Source of the DNA: JANQIV01 sp050117315
Lineage (GTDB): Bacteria; Bacteroidota; Ignavibacteria; Ignavibacteriales; Melioribacteraceae
Direction of reading: 5' to 3'
Assembly (NCBI GenBank): GCA_050117315.1
Contig: JASFMY010000037.1
Location: 1-47,599 of the forward strand
Length of the DNA: 47,599 nucleotides
Part shown: piece after piece, positions 32,203 through 42,211 of the stretch
Layout: every line of letters starts with the position of its first letter
How positions within the stretch are numbered: position 1 is the first letter of the stretch
The notes under the pieces: generated by a model
Database searches by the model: none
What the model was told of the DNA's origin: nothing
What the model saw: the letters and a program-made list of their open reading frames with translations, nothing else
Translations under genes and position numbers: made by a program

Positions 32203-33543
32203 ATGAATGAAAATAGAATTCACGTTTTAAAATCACATCCGTCAAAAAAAGGTCCGGTTGTTTACTGGATGCAGCGTGACCAGAGGGTAAATGACAATTG
32301 GGCTTTTATTCACTCTCAGAACCTGGCGTTAAACTCGGATTCTAATTTAATTATCGTCTTCTGTCTTGTCCCCAATTTCCTTGATGCAACATGCAGGCAG
32401 TATGATTTTTTGCTAAAGGGACTACAAAAAGTTGAACAAGATTTAAAGAAAAAAAATATTCCTTTTGTTTTACTAACAGGTAGCCCTCAAGACGAAATTC
32501 CTTCATTTATAAAAAAAATTAATGCCGGTATTTTAGTAACAGATTTTAACCCGTTAAGGATTACAAAAGAATGGAAAGATCGGGTTACTGAAAAGATTGA
32601 CATCATGTTTCACGAAGTTGATGCTCATAACATTGTACCGTGCAGAATTGCATCACATAGACTTGAGTTTGCGGCTTATACTATCAGGTCTAAAATAAAC
32701 GGCTTGCTGCCTGAATATCTTGATGAGTTTATACCCTTAACAAAATTTGAAAAAACCGGCTTCACAAACCATAAAAATGATTGGGATGATGTTTATAAAA
32801 AATTAAAAATTAATTTCGGTGTGGAATCGGTTGACTGGATAAAACCGGGTGAAGATGAAGCAAAAAAAGCTTTACAAGAATTTTTAGAGAACAGGTTTAG
32901 CAGTTACAGCACTGAGAGAAATGATCCCAATAAAAAGGCTCTTTCAAACTTATCGCCTTACTTGCATTTTGGTCAAATTTCCGCTCAGAGAATTGCACTT
33001 GAAGTAAACAAATTAAACGATAACAATGAATCTAAAAAAACTTTTTTAGAAGAGTTAATTGTAAGACGCGAACTTTCGGATAACTTTTGTTTTTACAATC
33101 CCAACTATGATACCTTTAGCTGCTTCCCGGACTGGGCAAAGAAAACCTTAAACGAACACAGAAAAGATGAAAGAGAATATATTTATTCAAAAGAAAAATT
33201 TGAAAAAGCTTTAACACACGACAAACTCTGGAATGCCGCACAATTAGAGATGGTAAACACCGGGAAAATGCACGGCTATATGAGAATGTACTGGGCAAAG
33301 AAAATCCTTGAATGGACAAATTCCCCTGAAGAAGCTTTAGAAACCGGAATTCATTTAAATGACAAATACGAGTTGGACGGTAGGGACCCAAACGGTTATG
33401 TGGGTCTTGCATGGTCAATCGGCGGCGTTCACGATAGGGCCTGGACTGAACGGCCTGTTTTCGGAAAAATAAGATATATGAATTACAACGGCTGTAAAAG
33501 AAAATTTGATGTTGCTTCATACATTTCAAAACACAACCATTAA
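32203..33543 (+). CDS. phrB: Class II CPD photolyase
   Basis: The 446-residue protein is a deoxyribodipyrimidine photolyase of class II. VVYWMQRDQRVNDNWAF opens the N-terminal antenna-type domain, with the FAD domain at the C-terminus. LDGRDPNGYVGLAWSIGGVH, DRAWTERPVFGKIRYMNYNG and WNAAQLEMVNTGKMHGYMRM are class II hallmarks, with the C-terminal part carrying FAD and the electron-relay residues. It repairs UV-induced cyclobutane pyrimidine dimers using light. phrB here denotes function and not the E. coli class I protein. Confidence 0.92.
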   Translation: MNENRIHVLKSHPSKKGPVVYWMQRDQRVNDNWAFIHSQNLALNSDSNLIIVFCLVPNFLDATCRQYDFLLKGLQKVEQDLKKKNIPFVLLTGSPQDEIPSFIKKINAGILVTDFNPLRITKEWKDRVTEKIDIMFHEVDAHNIVPCRIASHRLEFAAYTIRSKINGLLPEYLDEFIPLTKFEKTGFTNHKNDWDDVYKKLKINFGVESVDWIKPGEDEAKKALQEFLENRFSSYSTERNDPNKKALSNLSPYLHFGQISAQRIALEVNKLNDNNESKKTFLEELIVRRELSDNFCFYNPNYDTFSCFPDWAKKTLNEHRKDEREYIYSKEKFEKALTHDKLWNAAQLEMVNTGKMHGYMRMYWAKKILEWTNSPEEALETGIHLNDKYELDGRDPNGYVGLAWSIGGVHDRAWTERPVFGKIRYMNYNGCKRKFDVASYISKHNH

Positions 33544-33612
33544 TTCATCAAAACAATTACCAAGAATACACGTCTAAAGAACTCTAAATAAAAATATATT
33601 TGTCAATAACTT

Positions 33613-35535
33613 ATGAGATTAAAACTCAAAAAAAATTTCATTTTCTTTACAATCACACTTTTTGCAACTTTTGCCTCAGGCTGCAAACCCGGAAAAGAAG
33701 AAGTTCCTATCCTACCGATAAAAAATTTTTTCAGAATTTCTCAAAAGACAGACTTTTTAATTTCTCCTGTGGGAACTAAGGTTTCTTTTTTACAATCTGA
33801 AAATTCAAAGTGGGACCTATACATAAAAAATCTATCAAATAACCAAATTGACAAAGTAACAAGTTTTAATTCGGAAAGGATAGTTAGCTATACATGGATT
33901 AATGAAAATCAAATTCTGCTTACAAATAAGCGGAACCGGGACGAGAAATTCAAGTTGTACTTAGCGGATATTGATAAAAAAGAAATAAAGAACCTGATTC
34001 CGGAAGAAAATAAAATCGTTGAAGTAATTGATTATCTGCCGGAAATAGAAAATGAAGTAATTGTAAAAGCTAACTTTATTGATGACAATGAATTTGACGT
34101 TTATAGGTTAAACATAATTACGGGGGAATATAAATTAACATCGAAAAACCCGGGGAATATAATTCATTGGCTTACGGACAACATCGGCACTTTAAGAATT
34201 GCAGTAAAAACAGACGGTGTTAATACAGGTCTGCTTTACAGGAAAAATGATAACGAAAAATTCAAACTGGTAAAGCTGACTAACTTTAAAGATTTATTTG
34301 AACCTCTCTTTTTTACTTTTGATGATAAATATATTTATGCACTATCAAACCTCAACAGGGACAAAGCAGCAATTGTTAAATATGATATTGAGAATGATGT
34401 TGAAATTGAAACTATATTCAAACATCATGAAGTTGACGCCTTGAATTTGCTGAGATCTAATAAAAGGGAAAAAATTATTGCAGCAACATACGTGGACTTC
34501 AAAAAAAAATATAAATTCTTTACTTCAAAGGAAGATTCTATTCATTGCATAATTCAAAACAAATTTCCCGGCAAAGAAATTAATTATATAAACAAAAGCG
34601 CTGACGAAAATAAAATTCTCTTCAAGACTGATTCCGATAAATCCTTGGGGGTGTATTATTTATTTTCTGTTAGTGACAATTCCTTTTTACAATTAGAAAA
34701 TTTAAGTCCATGGATAAATGAAAACAACATGGCTGCTATGAAACCTATCTGGTACAGAACAAAAGACGGTTTATCAATCCGCGGTTATTTAACACTTCCG
34801 CCTAACAAACATGACCACAAAAATCTGCCTACCATTATAATCCCAAACAATAGTTACTGGAAAAGGTTAACATGGGGATTTAATAAAGAGGTACAATTCC
34901 TTGCTAATCGTGGTTACGCCGTACTTCAAATCAATATTAGAGGTTCTTTCGGATACGGTAAAAAATACTGGCAGGCAGGGTTTAATGAAATGGGGGGCAA
35001 AATCCAGGATGATATTGCCGACGGTGTTGCTTGGCTGATAGAACAGAATATTGCAGACCCGGGCAGAATTGCTGTCTACGGACACTCTTACGGGGGATAT
35101 CTTGCATTAACAAGTATCACTTTCAACCCGGACCTTTATAAATGCGGGATTTCATACGGCGGTATTGTTGACGTCATGGGATTTATGTCTAGAATTCCAA
35201 GCAAATTCAAACCTTTCGTAGATATGCTTTATGAAACAATGGGTAACCCGGTTACGGAAAAAGAACATCTTGAAAATATATCTCCAATAAATAACACCGA
35301 AAAGATAAAGGTTCCCCTATTAATAGCTCATGGCTCAAAAGATAATAAAGTTGAGAAGAAAGGAGTTGATAAGTTTGTAGCCGAATTACAGGCAAAAAAT
35401 ATCCCGGTGGAATATTTCATCGGAAAAAATGAAGGACATGTTTTCCGAAATGAAAAAAATATTATTAAATTCTATAGGTCGATTGAAAACTTTTTATTTC
35501 TGAATTTAAAAGGAAGAAAAAGAGAACTTCACTAA
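33613..35535 (+). CDS. S9-family prolyl oligopeptidase, lipoprotein
   Basis: The 640-residue protein has a lipoprotein signal (FASGC, Cys about 24), then a beta-propeller region (about 45-370), then the catalytic domain. The motif GHSYGGY carries S492; HGSKDNKV has the Asp and NEGHVF the His. Such enzymes trim short peptides, often acyl- or dipeptidyl-aminopeptidases. It probably acts in the periplasm or at the cell surface. A terminator follows. Confidence 0.9.
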   Translation: MRLKLKKNFIFFTITLFATFASGCKPGKEEVPILPIKNFFRISQKTDFLISPVGTKVSFLQSENSKWDLYIKNLSNNQIDKVTSFNSERIVSYTWINENQILLTNKRNRDEKFKLYLADIDKKEIKNLIPEENKIVEVIDYLPEIENEVIVKANFIDDNEFDVYRLNIITGEYKLTSKNPGNIIHWLTDNIGTLRIAVKTDGVNTGLLYRKNDNEKFKLVKLTNFKDLFEPLFFTFDDKYIYALSNLNRDKAAIVKYDIENDVEIETIFKHHEVDALNLLRSNKREKIIAATYVDFKKKYKFFTSKEDSIHCIIQNKFPGKEINYINKSADENKILFKTDSDKSLGVYYLFSVSDNSFLQLENLSPWINENNMAAMKPIWYRTKDGLSIRGYLTLPPNKHDHKNLPTIIIPNNSYWKRLTWGFNKEVQFLANRGYAVLQINIRGSFGYGKKYWQAGFNEMGGKIQDDIADGVAWLIEQNIADPGRIAVYGHSYGGYLALTSITFNPDLYKCGISYGGIVDVMGFMSRIPSKFKPFVDMLYETMGNPVTEKEHLENISPINNTEKIKVPLLIAHGSKDNKVEKKGVDKFVAELQAKNIPVEYFIGKNEGHVFRNEKNIIKFYRSIENFLFLNLKGRKRELH

Positions 35536-35552
35536 CTTCTCCATATTGGAAT

Positions 35553-35587
35553 AAAAGGGGAGGCCAGCCAATGCTTCCCCTTTTTAT
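35553..35587 (+). terminator. Rho-independent terminator after the S9 peptidase
   Basis: AAAAGGGGA (35553-35561) pairs with TTCCCCTTTT (35575-35584), with a T-rich tail. It lies 18 bases after the stop codon. Confidence 0.85.
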
Positions 35588-36187
35588 TTCCCTTTTAAAG
35601 AAAGGACAAAAGTCGCAATTGTGAATAGACCAACAAGCGAGTGTAGAAATATTTAAAAAAATGCTGAATTTTTTTTTAGAAATATGATCCAGAATATTCT
35701 CAGCATGGTATCTTGAATTTTCAATATACGTGGATTTTACCAATAAACATATATAAAGATTTCTCACCACCGATCAATGACAATTCAAAATAGTAGATAA
35801 TGGAAAGATTCTATAAAAATAATTTTCTATTTCACACAACGGGTCTACAAATAAAAAAATATAGGGATTAATAGCTTCGAATAACTCCAGATGACTAAAT
35901 TGATGCATCCCGACTACGTCCTCAAAACGGACTTCGACGGACAGGTTGTTTAATTGCTCTAAAAGCTTGTTCCGACTATGTGACCATTGGACAATTTAAC
36001 TATTTGATATGATTATTCAACTGTAATAATCGTCGAATCTATTTTTATCTTTATGACTTACTGACATTCGATCTGGCATTAGTTATGCAACACACTCTTA
36101 CTTCCGGGTTTTAAGAATATTTAAATTAGCATCTTTCCATAATCAGCCTTAAATTTCTACGCTTATTAATTTAATATTTCGGATTTT
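35588..36187. other. Intergenic region without a recognised gene
   Basis: About 600 bp upstream of trkA. A minus-strand reading frame (35465-35770) crosses the terminator and is not believable. A short piece at 36081-36105 is the inverted counterpart of two blocks in the MITE-like element near 21.8 kb. The rest shows nothing recognisable. Confidence 0.5.
36081..36105 (-). repeat. Inverted copy of MITE-internal sequence
   Basis: On the minus strand GGAAGTAAGAGT is directly followed by GTGTTGCATAACT. In the element at 21695-21989 the same two blocks are split by 22 bases (21777-21798) that resemble the CCTGCC palindrome. This copy shows the uninterrupted form. Confidence 0.55.
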
Positions 36188-37528
36188 ATGAAAATCATTA
36201 TTGCCGGCGCCGGGGAAGTAGGATTTCATTTAGCAAAACAGCTTTCCGGTGAAGAACACGATATCACCGTAATAGATATTGATTCTGCACATCTAAGTCG
36301 TGTTGATTCATCTATAGATGTGCTTACGGTAAACGGTTCTTCAACTGCATTCAATACCTTAAAAAGAGCAAATGTTTCGGAAACAGAACTATTGGTTGCC
36401 GTAACTTCCCTTGAATCGATTAATATAAATACTGCTATTATTGCAAAAAAGATGGGTGCTAAAAGAACTATTGCCCGTGTTTCCAACGGTGAATATGTTA
36501 CTGAAGATTCCAGGCAAATGTTCAAAGAACTGGGTATTGATTACTTAATCTACCCTGAAGAATTAGCCTCTTTGGAAATTGTAAAATTAATACAAAGAGC
36601 TGCCGCAACCGATATTATTGAGTTTGAAGAGGGCAGACTTACTTTGATAGGAATACGGTTAGACACAGGTACTCCTGTACTTAACAAAACTTTAAGAGAA
36701 GTTGCTTCGGAATTTGAATCATCTCATTTTAGAATTGTTGCCATTCAAAGAGGAATGCGCACCTTGATTCCGTCAGGTAACGATAAGTTTATTAAAAACG
36801 ACCAGGTATTTATAATTACTACACCAAACGGGATTGAAGACATCTTAAAAATATCGGGAAAAGATACATCTAAAATTTCCGATATTATGATTTTGGGGGG
36901 CGGCAAAATAGGTAGAAAAACAGCTAAGATGCTTGAAGACTCCATAAACATAAAACTTGTTGAATCCAACGTTGAAAAAACTTTGGACCTAGCCGATTAT
37001 CTACAAAAGTCGTTGGTTATTCAAGGCGACGGGAGGGATATAGATTTATTGGCACAGGAAGGCATTGTTGATATGGATGCTTTTATAGCCGTAACCAGCG
37101 ATGCCGAAACAAATATAATTTCATGCTTAATGGCAAAACATCTCGGGGTTTCAAAATCCATTGCTCTTGTTGATAATGTAGATTATATACCGTTAACACA
37201 GACGATCGGACTGGACTCATTAATTAATAAAAAGTTAATAGCGGCAAATAATATTTCGAGATTTATAAGAAAGTCCAACATTATTACCGTAGCCACATTA
37301 CAGGGTATTGATGCCGAAGTTTTGGAATATGTGGCAAAACCGGGAACACAAATAGTAAAGTACCCTATCAAAAAATTAAAATTCCCGACAGATGCTCTTA
37401 TTGGGGGCTACGTAAGGAATAACCAGGGTTACATTGCTATGGGCGATTCTCAAATTGAACCGAATGATAAAGTGGTTATTTTTGCAATCCCCTCGGCTAT
37501 AAGTAAAATCGAAAAATATTTTAAATAA
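36188..37528 (+). CDS. trkA: Trk potassium uptake system regulatory subunit TrkA
   Basis: The 446-residue cytoplasmic protein has two RCK units. The first Rossmann domain opens IIIAGAGEVGFHLAKQL and the second IMILGGGKIGRKTAKML, each followed by an RCK_C domain. It binds NAD(H)/nucleotides and gates TrkH. The stop codon and the trkH start overlap by one base (TAATG), so the pair is translationally coupled. Confidence 0.95.
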   Translation: MKIIIAGAGEVGFHLAKQLSGEEHDITVIDIDSAHLSRVDSSIDVLTVNGSSTAFNTLKRANVSETELLVAVTSLESININTAIIAKKMGAKRTIARVSNGEYVTEDSRQMFKELGIDYLIYPEELASLEIVKLIQRAAATDIIEFEEGRLTLIGIRLDTGTPVLNKTLREVASEFESSHFRIVAIQRGMRTLIPSGNDKFIKNDQVFIITTPNGIEDILKISGKDTSKISDIMILGGGKIGRKTAKMLEDSINIKLVESNVEKTLDLADYLQKSLVIQGDGRDIDLLAQEGIVDMDAFIAVTSDAETNIISCLMAKHLGVSKSIALVDNVDYIPLTQTIGLDSLINKKLIAANNISRFIRKSNIITVATLQGIDAEVLEYVAKPGTQIVKYPIKKLKFPTDALIGGYVRNNQGYIAMGDSQIEPNDKVVIFAIPSAISKIEKYFK

Positions 37529-38976
37529 TGTTTAATTATAAAATCATCTTAAACATAGTCGGATTCCTATTAATTCTCGACGGCTTTTTTATGCTGCTGG
37601 GAATCCCTTTTTCTGTTTATTACGGTGATGATGATATTAATGATTTATTATTCACCGGAAGTTCGGTTTCTGTTCTTGGCGGGATTATAAAATACTTAAC
37701 GAGAAGTTACGTTGCCGAATTAAAAAAACGGGACGGTTATTTAATTGTTGCACTGGGCTGGGTTGTTCTGTCGTTGTTTGGGGCTATTCCTTTTGTTGTT
37801 CACGGTTCAATCCCGGGTTTTACAGATGCTTTTTTTGAAACAATGTCCGGCTTTACTACAACCGGCGCTTCTATACTAAACGATATTGAATCGTTACCTC
37901 ATGGGCTTCTTTTCTGGCGAAGCATAATTCAGTGGCTTGGGGGAATGGGTATTATTGTTTTATCTCTGGCAATACTTCCTATTTTGGGAATCGGGGGGAT
38001 GCAGCTTTTTGTTGCAGAAGTCCCGGGTCCTACGAAAGACAAAATTCATCCGAGAATAAGTGAAACAGCAAAAAGGCTTTGGGGCATTTATGTGATATTC
38101 ACTTTTGCAGAGATGATACTGCTTTACGTCGGCGGAATGAACTTGTTTGATTCAATCTGCCATTCATTCACAACAATGGCTACGGGCGGTTTTTCAACAA
38201 AGCAGGACAGCATTGCAGCATTTGATTCTCCTTTTATTCATTACGTTCTTATTGTTTTTATGTTTTTCGCGGGAACAAACTTTTCTCTTCATTACCAGCT
38301 TTTCCATAGAAATTTTAAGACTTTATTTAATAATGATGAATTCAGATTTTATTCTTTTATAATTATCGGATTTACATTATTTATTGCAGCGGGATTATTT
38401 TTTTCAGGTTATAGCGGAGTAGAAAAATCATTTAGAGATACATTGTTCCAGGTAGTTTCGGTTATAACTACAACGGGCTATATCACTGCAGACTATGAAG
38501 TTTGGGGACAGTTCTACCAATTAGTATTTTTCCTGTTGTTGTTTACGGGGGGTTGTGCAGGTTCTACCGGGGGCGGTATAAAATCAGTCAGGCATTTGTT
38601 GTTGATAAAAAACAGTTTCCTTGAACTGAGAAGATTAATACACCCGAGAGCTGTAATTCCCGTAAGGTATAATGATGCATCCGTTCCGCAGGATATTATT
38701 TCAAACATTCTTGCTTTTTTTCTTTTTTATATTTCTATTTTTGTAATCGGGACATTAATTATGTCCTTAATAGGAATGGATTTTTTGAGTGCAATGGGAG
38801 CGGTAGCCACTTCACTGGGCAATGTAGGACCTGCTATCGGTTCGGTCGGACCGACTTCAAACTTTGCAAATGTTCCTTCGATCGGGAAATGGATTTTATC
38901 AATTTTAATGCTGCTGGGAAGGTTAGAACTTTTTACTATTTTAATTATTTTTTCTCCGGCGTTTTGGAAAAAATAG
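37528..38976 (+). CDS. trkH: Trk potassium uptake transmembrane subunit TrkH
   Basis: The 482-residue protein has about ten hydrophobic helices arranged in four M1-P-M2-like repeats. Each P-loop has its filter Gly: TTTGASI, MATGGFST, TTTGYITA and SLGNVGPAIG. This is the K+ pathway partner of TrkA. It is coupled to trkA upstream. The following gene starts 17 bases after its stop codon. Confidence 0.95.
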   Translation: MFNYKIILNIVGFLLILDGFFMLLGIPFSVYYGDDDINDLLFTGSSVSVLGGIIKYLTRSYVAELKKRDGYLIVALGWVVLSLFGAIPFVVHGSIPGFTDAFFETMSGFTTTGASILNDIESLPHGLLFWRSIIQWLGGMGIIVLSLAILPILGIGGMQLFVAEVPGPTKDKIHPRISETAKRLWGIYVIFTFAEMILLYVGGMNLFDSICHSFTTMATGGFSTKQDSIAAFDSPFIHYVLIVFMFFAGTNFSLHYQLFHRNFKTLFNNDEFRFYSFIIIGFTLFIAAGLFFSGYSGVEKSFRDTLFQVVSVITTTGYITADYEVWGQFYQLVFFLLLFTGGCAGSTGGGIKSVRHLLLIKNSFLELRRLIHPRAVIPVRYNDASVPQDIISNILAFFLFYISIFVIGTLIMSLIGMDFLSAMGAVATSLGNVGPAIGSVGPTSNFANVPSIGKWILSILMLLGRLELFTILIIFSPAFWKK

Positions 38977-38993
38977 AAACTACTCAATATACT

Positions 38994-39767
38994 ATGAAAA
39001 TACTTTTAAAAATTACGGTTTCCTTATTTTTCTTTTCAACCTTTTGTTTTTCTCAACAACTTTATTTTTGTAAAAGTTATACTGAAGACGGCAAACCTAT
39101 AGAAGCAAACTTTACGTGGCAGATTAAACCATGGGGTAAACAGCTTTACGTTTTGTTTGATAACGAAGGCAGTGAAATTGACGAAAGATTACTTTATCTG
39201 TTTATTGATAAAAAGAATGACGGACGGTTTGAACCCTTTGACAGCAAGGCTCTTCAAGTTGATGACGACGCAGAATGGATAGTTTATAATTATAAGTTTA
39301 TCGAACTGGGGGAATACGAATTTTTTGTTGTTAACTCCAAGAAAGATACGGTAGCAAGTGAAAAAATTATTATAAAACTTGAAGAAGAATTAGAAGGAAC
39401 GCGGTCTACATTTACAACATTATATTATGATAATACGGACATAGTTTTTTGTGAAAGAATGATAGCGGGTAAGCCGGTAAATGAATTCAGGCAAACCTCT
39501 CTAAAGAAAAATGACGGCCTGGTATTTATTTATATAATAAATAGAAACCAGCTCAATACCGAAAGGCTTTATGTGGATTTCTGGAGGAAGAAGGACAGTA
39601 GATTTGAATACGATGAATATATAGGATCTAAAAAGTACAAAATGCAGTCGGGTTGGGAGGATGTCTATTTCAGGTATTACTTTAAAGAACCGGGTGAATA
39701 TAAAGTATCAATTTATAATGATAATGAAATATTAATTAAAAACGGGTACATAACAATCACGGAGTAA
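38994..39767 (+). CDS. Exported protein with two related halves (257 aa)
   Basis: Start chosen at MKILLKITVSLFFFSTFCFS, a signal peptide; an earlier ATG within trkH is unlikely. The mature chain shows two similar units: about 22-127 (LYFCKSYTEDGKPIEANFTW ... GEYEFFVVNSKKDTV) and about 133-257 (IVFCERMIAGKPVNEFRQTS ... PGEYKVSIYNDNEIL). Both contain a FC-x-x-GKP opening and a GEY strand near the end. The fold is probably beta-sandwich. The function is unknown. It sits between trkH and rmlA on the same strand. Confidence 0.8.
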   Translation: MKILLKITVSLFFFSTFCFSQQLYFCKSYTEDGKPIEANFTWQIKPWGKQLYVLFDNEGSEIDERLLYLFIDKKNDGRFEPFDSKALQVDDDAEWIVYNYKFIELGEYEFFVVNSKKDTVASEKIIIKLEEELEGTRSTFTTLYYDNTDIVFCERMIAGKPVNEFRQTSLKKNDGLVFIYIINRNQLNTERLYVDFWRKKDSRFEYDEYIGSKKYKMQSGWEDVYFRYYFKEPGEYKVSIYNDNEILIKNGYITITE

Positions 39768-39776
39768 CTAAAAGTT

Positions 39777-40640
39777 ATGAAGGGAATTATCTTAGCAGGC
39801 GGTGCGGGTACAAGATTGTATCCTGTTACCAAAGTATACAGCAAACAATTAGCTTTGATATATGATAAACCGTTAATTTATTATCCTCTGTCAATTTTGA
39901 TGCTTGGCGGAATAAGAGATATTTTAATTATATCAAATAAAGAAACAATCCCGCTGTATCAAACTCTTTTTGAAGACGGCAGCAACATAGGGTTAAATAT
40001 AAGCTATGAAATTCAGAAAGCCCCGAACGGTATTGCCGAATCTTTTTTAATTGGCGAGAATTTTATCGGCAGCGACAGTACAACTTTAATTTTAGGCGAT
40101 AATATCTTTTACGGTAATTTAAAGTTTATGTATGAAGCTTTGGAAAAACACTCTGAAGGCGCTATAATTTTTGCATACCGGGTTAAAGACCCCCAAAGGT
40201 ACGGCATTGTAGAATTTGATAAAAACGGCAAAGCAATTTCAATCGAGGAGAAACCTCAAAACCCCAAATCGGAATTTGCAGTGCCCGGTTTATATATTTA
40301 TGATAATGAAGTAGTTGAGATTACAAAGAATCTTGCTCCTTCTGCCAGAGGCGAACTTGAGATTACCGACGTAAATAAAGTATATCTTGATAAAAAAATG
40401 TTGAACGTAGAAACAATAGGCAGAGGAGTTGCATGGCTTGATACAGGCACACCGGAAGCTCTTCTTGCTGCTTCAAATTTCTTTGGAGTAATTGAAGACC
40501 GCCAGGGGTTAAAAGTAGCATGTATAGAAGAAATTGCGTACAAAAAGGGTTTTATCGATAAAGCAAAATTTGAAGATACGCTAAGCAAAATTCCAAAATC
40601 TTTGTACAAAGAATATCTTGAGAAGCTTATAAAAGAATAA
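39777..40640 (+). CDS. rmlA: Glucose-1-phosphate thymidylyltransferase
   Basis: The 287-residue protein has the nucleotidyltransferase start GIILAGGAGTRLYPVTKVYS, KQLALIYDKPLIYYPLS, ILGDNIFYG, FAYRVKDPQRYGIVEF and VAWLDTGTPEALL, all typical of RmlA/RfbA. It makes dTDP-glucose from glucose 1-phosphate and dTTP, the first step to dTDP-rhamnose and other deoxysugars of surface glycans. The later rml genes are not in the window. Its stop and that of the convergent MATE gene are immediately adjacent. Confidence 0.95.
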   Translation: MKGIILAGGAGTRLYPVTKVYSKQLALIYDKPLIYYPLSILMLGGIRDILIISNKETIPLYQTLFEDGSNIGLNISYEIQKAPNGIAESFLIGENFIGSDSTTLILGDNIFYGNLKFMYEALEKHSEGAIIFAYRVKDPQRYGIVEFDKNGKAISIEEKPQNPKSEFAVPGLYIYDNEVVEITKNLAPSARGELEITDVNKVYLDKKMLNVETIGRGVAWLDTGTPEALLAASNFFGVIEDRQGLKVACIEEIAYKKGFIDKAKFEDTLSKIPKSLYKEYLEKLIKE

Positions 40641-41987
40641 TCAATTTTTGATTCTGCTTTTGCTTCTTTTATTAAATCTAAAAACCAGCAACACTGCCAA
40701 AGACGATAAGCTTATTATAAAGCCTATCCATATGCCGATTGTATTTAATCCTAATTTAAAGGCAAGATAATATCCAACAGGTACTCCGAGAATCCAGTAA
40801 GCTGCAAAAGTAAAATACATAGGAATTTTTACATCCGTCAATCCTCTTAAAACACCAAGACTGGTAGCCTGTAATCCGTCAAAGATTTGAAACATTGCAG
40901 CAGCAATTAATAGTTTGGATGCTATGGTTATTACTTCCCTTTCGTTAATATAAAATGTGGGCAGTATATTTTTGCCTATCATAAAAATTACGGCAAACAG
41001 CGTCATTACCGAAGCCGCCAGGGCCAATGCAGTAAAGCCTGCTCTCCTGGTTTTAGTAATATCCTTTTCTCCAACAGCATTACCTACACGAATTGTTCCG
41101 GCTGCCGAAATCCCGAGAATAATCATATAAGTTATTGATGATAAATTCACTGCAATTTGATGCGCTGCTAAATTCACCGCACCTATCCGGCCCACCATTA
41201 TGGCGGCAAATGCAAAAGCAGCCACTTCCAGAAAATATTGTAATCCGCTTGGCAGCCCTATACTGATGAGCTTAGTAATTATTTTTTTATTGATACTTCT
41301 AAAACTTAATGAAGGATCGTATTGCTTATATTTGCCGCCGGTCATTACGTAGTACATTAAAACCATAGCCATTAAAGACCTTGTACCGAATGTTGACCAG
41401 CCGGCGCCGTCTAATCCCATTGGTTCAAAACCAAGTTTGCCGTATATCAATATCCAGTTAAACAATGCGTTAAATATGTTTGCGGCAATTGCAATATACA
41501 TAGGCGCATGTACATCAGATATGCCTTCGAGAAATTGGCGGTATATTTGAAAAATCATAAACGGGAAAACAGAATAAGCAAGAATCCTTGTATATGATTC
41601 CGCTAAAACAACCACATCATACGGCTGGTCAAAAAATTTAATTGCATACGAAAGAAAGTAGACAAGAAGAAATAATATAAACGCAGTAACAACGTTTACT
41701 ATTATACCCTGTCTAAGAACAACGCCGCAATCATCATATTCTTTCGCTCCTCTTGCAATTGCAACCAGCGGGGTAATAGCCATTGACATCCCCAGTCCTA
41801 TTACCAGAACTAAAAAAAATAACCCGTTCACAAGGGCGGAAGCGGCAAGAGGAACCGATCCCAAATTGCCTACCATCAGTGAATCAACAACACCCATCGC
41901 TATATGACCGAGCTGGCCAACAGATACAGGCAGAGAAAGCTTAATTGTCTCTTTGATATGTGTTTTATATGAAAGCATATGATGCAA
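40641..41987 (-). CDS. MATE-family multidrug/sodium exporter
   Basis: The 448-residue protein has about twelve TM helices in two bundles. The family-typical N-terminus is present (LSLPVSVGQLGHIAMGVVDS then LMVGNLGSVPLAASALVNG), with the matching second half LISIGLPSGLQYFLEVAAF then GRIGAVNLAAHQIAVN. It is a cation-coupled efflux pump; the substrate cannot be told. The start could be three codons further in (MLSYKTH). Confidence 0.92.
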   Translation of the reverse strand: MHHMLSYKTHIKETIKLSLPVSVGQLGHIAMGVVDSLMVGNLGSVPLAASALVNGLFFLVLVIGLGMSMAITPLVAIARGAKEYDDCGVVLRQGIIVNVVTAFILFLLVYFLSYAIKFFDQPYDVVVLAESYTRILAYSVFPFMIFQIYRQFLEGISDVHAPMYIAIAANIFNALFNWILIYGKLGFEPMGLDGAGWSTFGTRSLMAMVLMYYVMTGGKYKQYDPSLSFRSINKKIITKLISIGLPSGLQYFLEVAAFAFAAIMVGRIGAVNLAAHQIAVNLSSITYMIILGISAAGTIRVGNAVGEKDITKTRRAGFTALALAASVMTLFAVIFMIGKNILPTFYINEREVITIASKLLIAAAMFQIFDGLQATSLGVLRGLTDVKIPMYFTFAAYWILGVPVGYYLAFKLGLNTIGIWIGFIISLSSLAVLLVFRFNKRSKSRIKN

Positions 41988-42152
41988 TTCTCCATTTGCC
42001 TCAAAATATAGGGGACTTTAGTAAAGAACTAAGTTATTGTTATAGCAACATAATTAAATCATCATTAAAGAAAAATATTGAGCTAACGCAAAGAAGGTTC
42101 AGGGTGAAACATTAATTCGATTCTCATAATTTTGCCTATATATCTGGTTTCA

Positions 42153-42184
42153 TATACACAAGCCAAATTGGTTTTGGGATTTTG
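42153..42184 (+). repeat. 32-bp dispersed repeat, copy 3
   Basis: It is identical to copy 1 at 804-835. It lies 28 bp upstream of the start of the RlpA-like gene and ends directly before a TATATTTG sequence, so it may overlap the promoter of that gene. Confidence 0.8.
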
Positions 42185-42186
42185 TT

Positions 42187-42194
42187 TATATTTG
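42187..42194 (+). promoter_or_regulatory. Possible -7 element (TATATTTG) of the RlpA-like gene
   Basis: TATATTTG matches TAnnTTTG 17 bp upstream of the ATG, right after the 32-bp repeat. Spacing to a TTG in the repeat (42168-42170) is about 16 bp. This is speculative. Confidence 0.25.
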
Positions 42195-42211
42195 CAAAAA
42201 GCTTTTGGTAA

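Noticed and set aside
35465..35770. 101-codon minus-strand reading frame
   Set aside because: It spans the terminator of the S9 peptidase gene and overlaps its 3' end; no domain.
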